Part shown: positions 6,493 through 12,749 of the stretch, one piece after another
Layout of the letters: the number at the start of each line of letters is the position of its first letter
Numbering within the stretch: the first letter of the stretch is position 1
Assembly (NCBI GenBank): GCA_964400875.1
Contig: CAYNWK010000123.1
Span: 1 to 12,749 of the forward strand
Reading direction: 5' to 3'
DNA from: CAYNWK01 sp964400875
GTDB taxonomy: Bacteria > Chloroflexota > Anaerolineae > Anaerolineales > UBA4823
DNA length: 12,749 nucleotides
Notes under the pieces: model-generated
What the model was told of the DNA's origin: nothing
Databases searched by the model: none
The model's input: only the letters and a program-made list of their open reading frames with translations
Program-made: the position numbers and the translations under genes

Positions 6493-7719
6493 ATGAAAAT
6501 CGTCGTCATCGGGGCCGGGCCTGCCGGGGTGAGCGTGGTGGAGGCTTTGCGCGAACACGATCGCCAATCGGAACTGGTGGTGCTCAGCGCTGAGCCTTAC
6601 CCGCCTTACTCACCCCCAGCCATGGCGGATCACTTTATGACCGGCTCGAAGGCGCACCTCTGGCGGGGGGAGGATTGGCCGGAACGCATGGGCGTTGAAT
6701 ACCGCAGCGGGGTGATCGTGACGGCGGTCGATCCGGTAGCGCGCAGGCTGGAACTCCAAGACGGGGGCAAGCTGGATTACGATCGGTTGGTGATCGCCAC
6801 CGGCAGCCGCCTGTACGCCCCGCTGGAAGGAGTCGACCTACCCGGGGTATATAACTTTAAATCGCTCAGCGCAGCCGAAGATCTCGTTCAACAGGTGCGG
6901 AGCGGCCAGGCGCATTCGGCGTTGATCGTCGGCGCAGGTTTCATTGGCATGGAGATCGCCTTGCTGCTGCGCGAGTTGGGGGTAGCGGTCACCCAGATCG
7001 AGATGCTCGACCAGGTCATGGGCAGTATGTTGGATGAGCACACTGCGGGGATCGCCCTGGGGATGATGCGCCAGCGCGGCGTGGATGTGCGATTGAACAC
7101 CCGCGGGACAGCTTTCATCGGGAATGGACGGGCCGGCGGCGTGCAGCTTGCTACCGGCGAAGTCCTGCGCGCCGACCTGTATATCGCCGCCACCGGGGTC
7201 AAACCCAATTTAAGTTTTTTGGATGGCTCCGGCATCGAACACGGTTGGGGTATCCGGGTGGACGACCGCCTGCGCGCCTGCGCGCCGGACGTCTACGCGG
7301 CGGGCGACGTGATCGAATCGCCCTACCTCTTGACCGGTGAGAAGTACGTGCACGCTATCTTCCCCAACGCTGTCGAACAGGGCAAGGTCGTCGGTTTGAA
7401 TCTTGCCGGCTTTGACCTGCCCTACACGGGCGCGGAGCGGATGAACAGCCTTAAACACCTGGGTTTGCCCATCATGGCGGTCGGAGTCAAAGAGGGGGAA
7501 GAAGTGCTGCAGGAGCGGCGGGGAAAAAACCTGCGCACCATATACCTGCAGGACGGTCGTGTGGTCGGATTCCAGCTGGTAGGGGATATTCGCGCTGCGG
7601 GGATTCTGCGGGCTTTGCTGATCCAGAAGCGCTCGCTGAACGGCCTGAAAGATCATCTACTCGACCAGGATTTCGGGGAGGGAATGATCGCCTGGCGCGC
7701 GCTGGCTTCTTACGTATGA
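6493..7719 (+). CDS. FAD-dependent NAD(P) oxidoreductase linked to CO dehydrogenase
   Basis: A 408-residue two-dinucleotide-binding flavoprotein of the pyridine nucleotide-disulfide oxidoreductase superfamily. FAD site: VVIGAGPAGVSVVEALRE (4-21) and DVYAAGDV (266-273). NAD(P) site: LIVGAGFIGMEIALLLRE (144-161), with ATGSR (102-106) between them. It has only one cysteine (Cys263) and lacks both a CxxxxC disulfide and the active-site Cys of CoA-disulfide reductases, so it should simply move electrons between NAD(P)H, FAD and an iron-sulfur partner. Genes of this type next to cooF-cooS are known and are thought to reduce NAD(P)+ with CO electrons. The ATG at 6493 is chosen because AAGGAG (6481-6486) precedes it by 6 bases; an earlier in-frame ATG at 6448 has no such site. 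It lies 51 bases after cooS, the last gene of the operon. Whether NAD or NADP is preferred is unknown. Confidence 0.88.
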   Translation: MKIVVIGAGPAGVSVVEALREHDRQSELVVLSAEPYPPYSPPAMADHFMTGSKAHLWRGEDWPERMGVEYRSGVIVTAVDPVARRLELQDGGKLDYDRLVIATGSRLYAPLEGVDLPGVYNFKSLSAAEDLVQQVRSGQAHSALIVGAGFIGMEIALLLRELGVAVTQIEMLDQVMGSMLDEHTAGIALGMMRQRGVDVRLNTRGTAFIGNGRAGGVQLATGEVLRADLYIAATGVKPNLSFLDGSGIEHGWGIRVDDRLRACAPDVYAAGDVIESPYLLTGEKYVHAIFPNAVEQGKVVGLNLAGFDLPYTGAERMNSLKHLGLPIMAVGVKEGEEVLQERRGKNLRTIYLQDGRVVGFQLVGDIRAAGILRALLIQKRSLNGLKDHLLDQDFGEGMIAWRALASYV

Positions 7720-7731
7720 GCAAGTAGTGGA

Positions 7732-7903
7732 GTTGTTGGCGGGCAAAGACCCCCAACAAAAACAAACCAATAATATAATTACAAAAAAAAAAAACACCAA
7801 TAAAATACCTGTTTTTCGGGGTGGTATTTAGCGCCGGGCGGGCGCTGGCTACTTCCGTAGGACCATGTTGTGTTGTTGTGGGCGGGCAACGCCCGCCAAC
7901 AAC
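7732..7903. repeat. 172-bp MITE-like element with 13-bp terminal inverted repeats
   Basis: GTTGTTGGCGGGC at 7732-7744 recurs as its exact complement at 7891-7903. Each end is also a hairpin by itself: left TTGTTGGcGGG (7733-7743) with CCCCCAACAA (7750-7759), right 7870-7905. The interior is AT-rich at first, with a run of 12 A (7783-7794), then holds an AAATACC/GGTATTT stem (7803-7829) and AGCGCC/GGCGCT (7830-7846). There is no coding capacity. It fills nearly all of the space between two convergent genes (stops at 7719 and 7916). No target-site duplication is obvious, so mobility is unproven; a pair of REP-like hairpins acting as terminators is the alternative. Confidence 0.5.
7783..7829 (-). 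terminator. Possible intrinsic terminator of the DUF1906 gene
   Basis: On the minus strand an AAATACC...GGTATTT stem (7829-7803, 13-base loop) is followed 8 bases later by 12 consecutive T (7794-7783). The stem is AT-rich and the gap before the T run is long, so this is a weak prediction, but the direction fits the end of the gene that stops at 7916. Confidence 0.35.
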
Positions 7904-7905
7904 AC
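7870..7905. terminator. GC-rich hairpin between convergent genes
   Basis: GTGTTGTT (7870-7877), a 3-base bulge, GGCGGGC (7881-7887), loop AAC, then GCCCGCC (7891-7897) and AACAACAC (7898-7905): fifteen base pairs in all. It starts 11 bases past the stop of the DUF1906 gene on the minus strand and has no T run on either side. It probably stops or stabilises transcripts from one or both directions, and forms the right end of the inverted-repeat element. Confidence 0.45.
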
Positions 7906-7915
7906 CAAACGATTC

Positions 7916-10315
7916 TTATCTTTCCAGACTCAACTCGCTCCAGGAATTGCCCCCATCCGTGGTGGTCAATAAGCGCGTGCTCAACTGGCAGCGCAGCGGC
8001 TCGTATCCGGAGGGCTGGCGCTCGCCATAGGCGAGTTTCGTGCCGGTGCATGACCCTTCCTGGGCCAGGATCCAGCCGTTCTCGCCGTCGGCGAAATCGA
8101 GGGCCAGGACGTCGCCCGTGAAACCGTCGGCGGACTGCGCGACGGGTGCATTTCCTCCGGGCGCGGCGTGGTACAGACGCCCGGCGCTTGGCGCGGCTGC
8201 CCACCATCCGCCGCCCGCCTCCAGGCTGAACGGCAGCGCGCTGGCCGGTGGTGTGGAGGCATCCAGGGCTTGAGTTGCAGCCAGGCGCCAGGTCGCGCCG
8301 CCGTCGGAGGTCTCGAACACGGCCAGTTGGGAGGCCTCCCCGCCCGCCAGGGTCACCGGAAGGCGGCCATGCAGGGGGTCCGTGAACCCCGGCAGTCCTA
8401 GGTAAGCAGCGTCGTAACCGGCCGAATCCGGGAGCGGGAGGGGCTGCGCCTGCCAGGTAAAGCCGCCGTCCAGGGTTTGGAAGAGCTGGTCGCCGGCTGG
8501 CCCGCCGGCCACCCAGCCGTGGCTGCGATCGACGAAGCGCACCGGCTCGCCCAGCGGCAGCGTGCGTTCCCGCCAGGTCATTCCGCCGTCCTGGGTGGCG
8601 AACAGCCGCCCCAGGCTGAAATTGATCCCGCTTTGCACTTTGAGCGCGATCCAGCCGGTTTGGGAGTCGATGAAATGCGGGTAAGCGGCAGCGATCGTGA
8701 GGGCATCTTCGGGGGAAAGCGGCAGCGGGCTGGACTGCCAGCTGGCGCCGCCGTCGGTCGTTCGCAGAACCGACAGCGCCGGGAGGCCGCCGGCCTGAGC
8801 CGTTCGGCGCGCCAACCACCCCTGGCGGGCGTCTAGGAATTCCACTCCCAGGATGTGATCCGTTGCCAGCCCTTCGGGAGTTCGATCCTGCCAGCTCGAT
8901 CCGCTATCTTCCGTCCAGAGCAGCCGTTCGCCGCGTAAAATCCAGCCCGCCCGCGGGGATAGCAGGTACATGTCGCGCAGCGCCTGATCGGCCGGCAGTT
9001 CAGGGGGGACCGCAGATGACTCGGGTTGGAAGCCGGGGAGCAGGTTGCCCTGGGCGGCCGGTGAGGCCAGGAAGGTGGCCACCTCGCCGTCGAGGACGTT
9101 GCTGTCGATGGTGAAGGGTCCCACGCCCCCCCAGGTCTCTTTATGGTCGCCGACGTACTGCTTGAGGCGCTGGTTTTTTGGCCACAAGCTGTTAGCCACG
9201 CAGGGGGTATTCCAGACGTGGGCATCTTTCGAATAAAAATAGGGGCTGATGTACCAGTGCGCCAGCCAGACGTCATCCGGCGGCGAGGCGTTGTACCACC
9301 AATCGGACACCAGCGAGCTGCACGCGCCGCCATACGCCCCGGCGCGAAACGCCAGCTCGTGAATTCGTTCGACCCAACCCTGCATGAACGAGTTAACCGC
9401 CGCTTTGCAGGCGGTCGTCGCCTGGCTGGCATACCCTTCCATGTCGTAATAGATGATGTGGTCGCTTTCAAAACCAAGCGCTTTGGCGGCTGTTACGGCT
9501 TTGTCGGCCTCGATGCTGCCCTCGTATTTGGCGATCCCGGCGTCCCAGCTCATGCGGTGGTTGAAACCGGTACAGGGGGCTTGCGGTCCTACCCAGGTGA
9601 GCGTGTACATCCAGCCCTGCGGTGAGACCTGGGACAGCCAGGTCGAATTGAGATTTGGGGGTTTGCAGGCCAGGCTGTCGCCCCCGATATACAGGTTGAT
9701 CGTATAGTAAGGGCTTTGGCTCCACCAGGTCTGCATTTGCGCGACGGTCGGCAGGCTGCACATGTCGAAACTCTGGAATGGGCTGGTCACGATGTGTTGA
9801 ATGTTGATCGCCGAGGTTTCTTGTTTGTGCGTGACTTCGATCAGGTTGGATTGGATGCCCTGGCAGTTCGCTATCTCGGTGGCGAATTCGTGCTTGGTGA
9901 TGCCGGGTGGAAACTTGACGGACTGCGATTCGACCATGGTTTCCCCGCACGGGCCGGATTGCGTCCATCCAATCGCCGCCCATTTGTCCGAAGCCGTGTT
10001 ATTGCCAATATAGACCGTGTACTTTACATCCTCATAGGGCAGGAAAACGGTTTTGGGGGTGCCGGACGAATCGACGATCCAGGAGGCCAGCAGCTCGACT
10101 TCGGGAAGGGGATCTTCGTTTGCGGTCAATGGCAGGAAGATCTTGCTGGCAGGCGGGGCGGTGGGTGTCAGTTGAGGGAGCAGCGCCCGCGCATCTTCAA
10201 CCTGGACGGCGGACATCCCAAGCGCCGGTCGGACGCTCGCCAGGCCGATGACCCCCACCAGTACCAGGCCGATTAAAATTCCCAGGGAGACCGATGTTGA
10301 TTTGAAGTTCCTCAT
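7916..10315 (-). CDS. Secreted DUF1906 glycoside-hydrolase-like protein with Asp-box propeller
   Basis: A 799-residue exported protein. Residues 1-33 form a signal peptide or anchor (basic start, hydrophobic 11-27). A Pro/Thr-rich segment with IFLPLTAN (59-66) follows, a motif common in Anaerolineae secreted proteins. Residues about 70-180 look like a beta-sandwich. Residues 183-420 match DUF1906 (Rv2525c-like, GH25-like TIM barrel): FDMCSLPT, SPYYTINLYIGG, and IIYYDMEGY with the acidic pair Asp291/Glu293 where hydrolases of this fold keep catalytic residues. Residues 440-799 carry Asp-box repeats of the S/T-x-D-G-G-x-T/S-W type near 468, 519, 574, 614, 669 and 785, predicting a BNR/Ycf48-like beta-propeller. 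The substrate is unknown; cell-wall or extracellular polysaccharide binding is an inference. The ATG at 10315 is chosen for AGAGGGA just upstream and because it directly precedes the signal peptide; the frame is open further upstream. TACAAT at 10350-10345 may be its -10. Confidence 0.85.
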   Translation of the reverse strand: MRNFKSTSVSLGILIGLVLVGVIGLASVRPALGMSAVQVEDARALLPQLTPTAPPASKIFLPLTANEDPLPEVELLASWIVDSSGTPKTVFLPYEDVKYTVYIGNNTASDKWAAIGWTQSGPCGETMVESQSVKFPPGITKHEFATEIANCQGIQSNLIEVTHKQETSAINIQHIVTSPFQSFDMCSLPTVAQMQTWWSQSPYYTINLYIGGDSLACKPPNLNSTWLSQVSPQGWMYTLTWVGPQAPCTGFNHRMSWDAGIAKYEGSIEADKAVTAAKALGFESDHIIYYDMEGYASQATTACKAAVNSFMQGWVERIHELAFRAGAYGGACSSLVSDWWYNASPPDDVWLAHWYISPYFYSKDAHVWNTPCVANSLWPKNQRLKQYVGDHKETWGGVGPFTIDSNVLDGEVATFLASPAAQGNLLPGFQPESSAVPPELPADQALRDMYLLSPRAGWILRGERLLWTEDSGSSWQDRTPEGLATDHILGVEFLDARQGWLARRTAQAGGLPALSVLRTTDGGASWQSSPLPLSPEDALTIAAAYPHFIDSQTGWIALKVQSGINFSLGRLFATQDGGMTWRERTLPLGEPVRFVDRSHGWVAGGPAGDQLFQTLDGGFTWQAQPLPLPDSAGYDAAYLGLPGFTDPLHGRLPVTLAGGEASQLAVFETSDGGATWRLAATQALDASTPPASALPFSLEAGGGWWAAAPSAGRLYHAAPGGNAPVAQSADGFTGDVLALDFADGENGWILAQEGSCTGTKLAYGERQPSGYEPLRCQLSTRLLTTTDGGNSWSELSLER

Positions 10316-10420
10316 TGCATCCCTCTGCTCCACAGTGCGCCCAGATTGTACCGGAGAAAGCCGATTGAGTAAGTAAGAGATGTAGTTTAGCCTAAAACTA
10401 AGACGCATTGGCTCCGGTAC

Positions 10421-11002
10421 TTACTGGTTTTGAGCCAAAATCTCGTTCAAATCCGCCCATATTTCTGGCATCTCAAGCGCTTCGGCGAATTGGTGAACCC
10501 AAAATTCGATTCGGTGTCGATTCATTTCTGGGTAATTGTCTATGATCGCTTGAATATCTAACATATCTTTGGGGCGATGAGCAACGGCTTTCAGGATGAT
10601 TAAATCTTCTGGAGTTGGGAGCCGTAAAGTTAAAGAACCAATTTTTAATAATTGGCCTCGATCGACAGCTTCCTTTTCAAAAGGCAAAATACCTAAGGAA
10701 ATATCTATATTGATTCCACTCTCTTCGTGTTGGAGAAGGAGAATGCGGTTCTTTCTGGCAAATTCTTCTGCGTTTTCGATCCTGGGAAAAATACCTTCTT
10801 GTGTGGCCGTTTCCAAGAAAGAAGGAATTTGATCAACGGAAAGAAGGAATATGGCATCCAGATCTGCGGTCAGGCGTGGCTTACCAAGCAAACTTACAGC
10901 AATCCCCCCGATTATGAGGCCTTGCTCTTCGAATCGCGTCAGTAGATTGGTTAGCGCTCTCAGCGATGGGAGGAAAGGTACCAGATTTTCAGGAGAGTTC
11001 AA
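10421..11002 (-). CDS. Nucleotidyltransferase (AbiEii/MNT-like), TTG start
   Basis: A 193-residue protein with the DNA polymerase-beta-type nucleotidyltransferase signature: IGGIAVSLLG (31-40), then R43-x-T45-x-D47-L-D49, and a third acid Asp100 in NIDIS. PTPEDLIILKAVAHRPKDMLDI (129-150) is the helical segment typical of AbiEii/COG-type nucleotidyltransferases. Such enzymes modify tRNA or partner proteins in toxin-antitoxin and phage-defence modules. No ATG precedes the conserved core; the TTG at 11002 shares two bases with the TGA of the small gene upstream (TTGA) and has AAGGG about 6 bases before it, which indicates translational coupling. A longer frame to 11110 would run through the small gene out of frame. 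All three acidic residues are present, so it looks active. A housekeeping role cannot be excluded. Confidence 0.78.
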   Translation of the reverse strand: MNSPENLVPFLPSLRALTNLLTRFEEQGLIIGGIAVSLLGKPRLTADLDAIFLLSVDQIPSFLETATQEGIFPRIENAEEFARKNRILLLQHEESGINIDISLGILPFEKEAVDRGQLLKIGSLTLRLPTPEDLIILKAVAHRPKDMLDIQAIIDNYPEMNRHRIEFWVHQFAEALEMPEIWADLNEILAQNQ

Positions 11003-11205
11003 TCCGCGCCCTTGAGTTTTGCCCAGCGGTTGATGACTTCCATATCGATCTCGTCGTCGGTAAGATTCAATCCTTCGGCGATGAGCAAGAGCGCATTTAA
11101 TTTCATCCATCGCTCTTGAATGGACGATCTTCGATTTTCCTCTCGCTCGATTTCTTCAACCGCCTCCCAGCGGTCGCGGTAGTATTTCAACAACTGATTA
11201 GCCAT
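10999..11205 (-). CDS. Small helical protein coupled to the nucleotidyltransferase (putative antitoxin or partner)
   Basis: A 68-residue, highly charged, helix-rich protein beginning MANQLLKYYRDRWEAVEEIE and ending INRWAKLKGAD. It has no signal peptide, membrane segment or known DNA-binding motif. The WxxxxEIEREENRR stretch (13-26) should be one long amphipathic helix, followed by ERWMKLNALLLIAEGL (31-46). Its stop codon overlaps the start of the nucleotidyltransferase, so the two are made together. In form it resembles the small first partner of nucleotidyltransferase pairs, but I do not recognise it as a described antitoxin family. Starts at 11220 (ATG) and 11226 (TTG) are also in frame; none of them has a clear RBS, and 11205 is chosen because MANQLL is the more natural N-terminus. 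Confidence 0.65.
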   Translation of the reverse strand: MANQLLKYYRDRWEAVEEIEREENRRSSIQERWMKLNALLLIAEGLNLTDDEIDMEVINRWAKLKGAD

Positions 11206-11297
11206 AATTAATTGTACCATTGCCAAGTTTTTGATCTTGCTATTCAGCCTGCAATCGTTACTGAGAATAATGAAAATCGCATCGCTGATTCGTTACC

Positions 11298-11810
11298 TTA
11301 TTCTCGCAGCCGATCGATGCGGCGCTGCAGGTAAGGCGAAAAGTATCCGGCGTAGCGTTCCTGCAGCGCTGGGTCGCGCCAGTCTTCTCCCGTGATCCGG
11401 CCGCGGCAGTCTGCCGCCCCACAGCTGCATTCGAACTCATCGTAGTCGCTGCCGTCGCTCATGGCGTAATCGTAATTGACCTCCTCACCAGGCTGGATGT
11501 CGCGCCTCGCCGCCAGCGAGATCTGCCCGGCCATGCCGGCGTTCGGGTCGCAAGAGTGATTGACGTAATCGGCCGGCTCCGCCGGGCTGATCGGGACCAG
11601 GTAGAAACCATCCTCAACCTGGATGGAGTGGCGCTGGGTGACCGAAGGCAGCTGGGCCAGCTCGGCGGCGTCGACCACGCGCCCGCCCCAGACTGCCAGG
11701 AGCTCGCCTTTTTGAACCGGTTCCTGGGCATATACCCCGAAGCCGCCCTTCCCGGGGCGCGGCTGCGCTTCCAGCTTGGGGGAGAGATAAGAAGTGGTTT
11801 TTGCTTTCAT
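11298..11810 (-). CDS. SET-domain protein (putative lysine methyltransferase)
   Basis: A 170-residue single-domain SET protein. Family marks: GKGGFGVYAQEPVQKGELL (20-38, cofactor-binding start of the domain), NHSCDPN (84-90), GEEVNYDYAMSDG (108-120), and a post-SET cysteine set C128-x-C130-x4-C135 that with Cys87 can bind zinc. SET proteins transfer a methyl group from S-adenosylmethionine to lysine side chains; bacterial members like this are widespread but their targets are mostly unknown. The ATG at 11810 is preferred for AAGGA 6 bases upstream; an in-frame ATG at 11840 lacks one and lies beside a hairpin. It follows the methyltransferase gene on the same strand after 83 bases. No partner gene suggests the substrate. 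Confidence 0.85.
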   Translation of the reverse strand: MKAKTTSYLSPKLEAQPRPGKGGFGVYAQEPVQKGELLAVWGGRVVDAAELAQLPSVTQRHSIQVEDGFYLVPISPAEPADYVNHSCDPNAGMAGQISLAARRDIQPGEEVNYDYAMSDGSDYDEFECSCGAADCRGRITGEDWRDPALQERYAGYFSPYLQRRIDRLRE

Positions 11811-11845
11811 GCTGATCCTTTGTTCTCGGGACTTATGCATTGAGG

Positions 11846-11884
11846 GAGGGGCTGATCGGGCGACCTCCGCCCGATCAGCCCCTC
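11846..11884 (-). terminator. Strong hairpin between the methyltransferase and SET genes
   Basis: Arms of 17 bases (11846-11862 and 11868-11884) are perfectly complementary, GC-rich, with a 5-base loop. It begins 10 bases past the methyltransferase stop in that gene's direction and lies 36 bases before the SET start. There is no T run, so it may be a rho-assisted or partial terminator, or an mRNA-end stabiliser that lowers SET expression. Confidence 0.55.
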
Positions 11885-11893
11885 TCCCATACT

Positions 11894-12679
11894 TTAAGAT
11901 GTTTTCTTCAAGATGCCGATCATGCGGGTTGAATCGGGGCTGTTGTCCAGCGGCTGGTCGAGGTCGTAGTCCCCGTGCCAGCCGACCGCTTCGAGCCGGC
12001 CGGAGAGCTGCGCCAGCAGGATCAGCTCCTGGGGATCGAGCAATCGCTCCACGGCTGAGTCGGGGATGACCTGCTTTTCGCCGTGGTCGTCCACGTGCAT
12101 CTCGACCGCGACGCGCACGCTGCCCGCGACCAGGTCGAACTCGGGCGGTTCGACCGCCCACAAGATCTCGACCTGCACGCCGTCGCGCTCCCCGGCATAG
12201 CGGTACTCCCCGTACTCCTGGTAGTTGCAATCGCGCGGGTGGGTGATGTCGATCAGGAATAGGCCTCCGGGCGTCAGGTTGTCCGCCACGGTCTGGAAGT
12301 TGCGCACCAGGTCGGCGTTGCTCAGCAAGGCATCCAGGCTGTCGAACATGCACAGGACCATGTCCACCGGTCGGTCGAGCCGGAACTCGCGCATGTCGCC
12401 TCGCAGCCAGGTCACATCCACGCCCTGGTTGGCGGCCTTCTCCTGAGCCAGATCAAGCATTTCCTGGCGGATATCCAACCCGATCGCCCGTACGCCCTGG
12501 GCAGCCAGCGCCCGGGCGTGGTAGCCAGGACCGCAAGCCAGGTCCAGCGCGGCGCGCAGCCTCTTGCCAGCGTAGTACCGATAGGCTTGCCGTATAAATT
12601 CAACTTCCTGGGAGACGTCGCGTTCGAGAGCGATGTCGTAATATACGGCGCGCTGGTAAAGATTATGATGTTCGGCCAT
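11894..12679 (-). CDS. Class I SAM-dependent methyltransferase
   Basis: A 261-residue Rossmann-fold methyltransferase. Motif I is ALDLACGPGYHA (44-55), the acidic residue at the end of strand 2 is Asp69 in IGLDI, GDMREF (94-99) is motif II/III, and LTPGGLFLIDI (135-145) is the post-motif region. The C-terminal half (160-245) is beta-rich and resembles the small-molecule methyltransferases (UbiE/Tam-like) that carry an inserted sheet. The ATG at 12679 follows GGAAAGG by 8 bases. Substrate unknown: there is no biosynthetic cluster around it. It may be co-transcribed with a gene ending 17 bases upstream at 12697. Confidence 0.85.
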   Translation of the reverse strand: MAEHHNLYQRAVYYDIALERDVSQEVEFIRQAYRYYAGKRLRAALDLACGPGYHARALAAQGVRAIGLDIRQEMLDLAQEKAANQGVDVTWLRGDMREFRLDRPVDMVLCMFDSLDALLSNADLVRNFQTVADNLTPGGLFLIDITHPRDCNYQEYGEYRYAGERDGVQVEILWAVEPPEFDLVAGSVRVAVEMHVDDHGEKQVIPDSAVERLLDPQELILLAQLSGRLEAVGWHGDYDLDQPLDNSPDSTRMIGILKKTS

Positions 12680-12696
12680 CGTTAAACCTTTCCCGA

Positions 12697-12749
12697 TCAG
12701 GAAATATATTCTGGTGAGGCTTTCAAGCCCAGGCGTTGAAGGTGCGTGA
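12697..12749 (-). CDS. Possible C-terminus of an upstream gene
   Basis: From the right edge the minus strand reads THLQRLGLKASPEYIS then TGA (12699-12697), 17 bases before the methyltransferase ATG. The composition is protein-like and the spacing would suit an operon, but 16 residues are too few for identification. The frame leading directly into the methyltransferase ATG is also open to the edge, so this remains tentative. Confidence 0.3.
   Translation of the reverse strand, partial: THLQRLGLKASPEYIS

Noticed and set aside
7779..8819. 346-codon minus-strand frame at the end of the DUF1906 gene
   Set aside because: It covers the intergenic poly-A/T region (reading as FFFL at its end) and is Arg/Pro-rich; the frame in use has regular Asp-box repeats.
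11811..12353. N-terminal extension of the SET protein to a start at 12353
   Set aside because: The extension is out-of-frame reading of the methyltransferase gene; the SET domain begins at the ATG at 11810 with its own RBS.
1..12749. CRISPR array, tRNA or rRNA genes
   Set aside because: No regularly spaced repeats and no cloverleaf or rRNA-like sequence were seen anywhere in the window.

Overview
The window looks like a scaffold piece from a strictly or facultatively anaerobic bacterium, most likely of the Chloroflexota (Anaerolineae-like). This is an inference. It rests on the high GC content, on a secreted protein carrying the FLPLTAN-type motif that is frequent in Anaerolineae exported proteins, and on the gene families present. 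A run of 100 N (3076-3175) is an assembly gap of unknown true length and hides the 5' part of at least one gene.

Layout, left to right. (1) 1-109: N-terminus of an MFS-type transporter on the minus strand. (2) 261-2223: a DUF2917 gene and a MocR-type regulator (GntR HTH fused to an aminotransferase fold), divergently transcribed around a 196-bp intergenic region with two sets of direct repeats. (3) 2242-3075: a monoacylglycerol-lipase-like alpha/beta hydrolase whose start lies in the gap, then the first 12 codons of another minus-strand gene (3212-3176) with a clear promoter and RBS. (4) 3213-3861: a 649-bp stretch without a convincing gene but with dyad and tandem repeats. (5) 3862-7719: the core of the window, a three-gene plus-strand operon of cooF (4x[4Fe-4S] electron carrier), cooS (Ni-Fe carbon monoxide dehydrogenase) and an FAD/NAD(P) oxidoreductase. 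(6) 7732-7903: a small inverted-repeat (MITE-like) element between convergent genes. (7) 7916-10315: a secreted 799-residue protein joining a DUF1906 glycoside-hydrolase-like domain to an Asp-box (BNR/Ycf48-like) propeller. (8) 10421-11205: a small helical protein overlapping a nucleotidyltransferase, a toxin-antitoxin-like pair. (9) 11298-12679: a SET-domain protein and a class I SAM methyltransferase separated by a strong hairpin. The end of another gene may lie at the right edge.

How the genes work together: CooS oxidises CO with water to CO2, CooF takes the electrons, and the flavoprotein is positioned to pass them to NAD(P)+. CO oxidation would thus feed the pyridine nucleotide pool instead of a hydrogenase or acetyl-CoA synthase, neither of which is visible here. 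CooS keeps all C-cluster ligands but has a CX2C rather than CX7C D-cluster motif, like the Desulfovibrio vulgaris enzyme. The rest of the window is a mosaic of short, unrelated transcription units.
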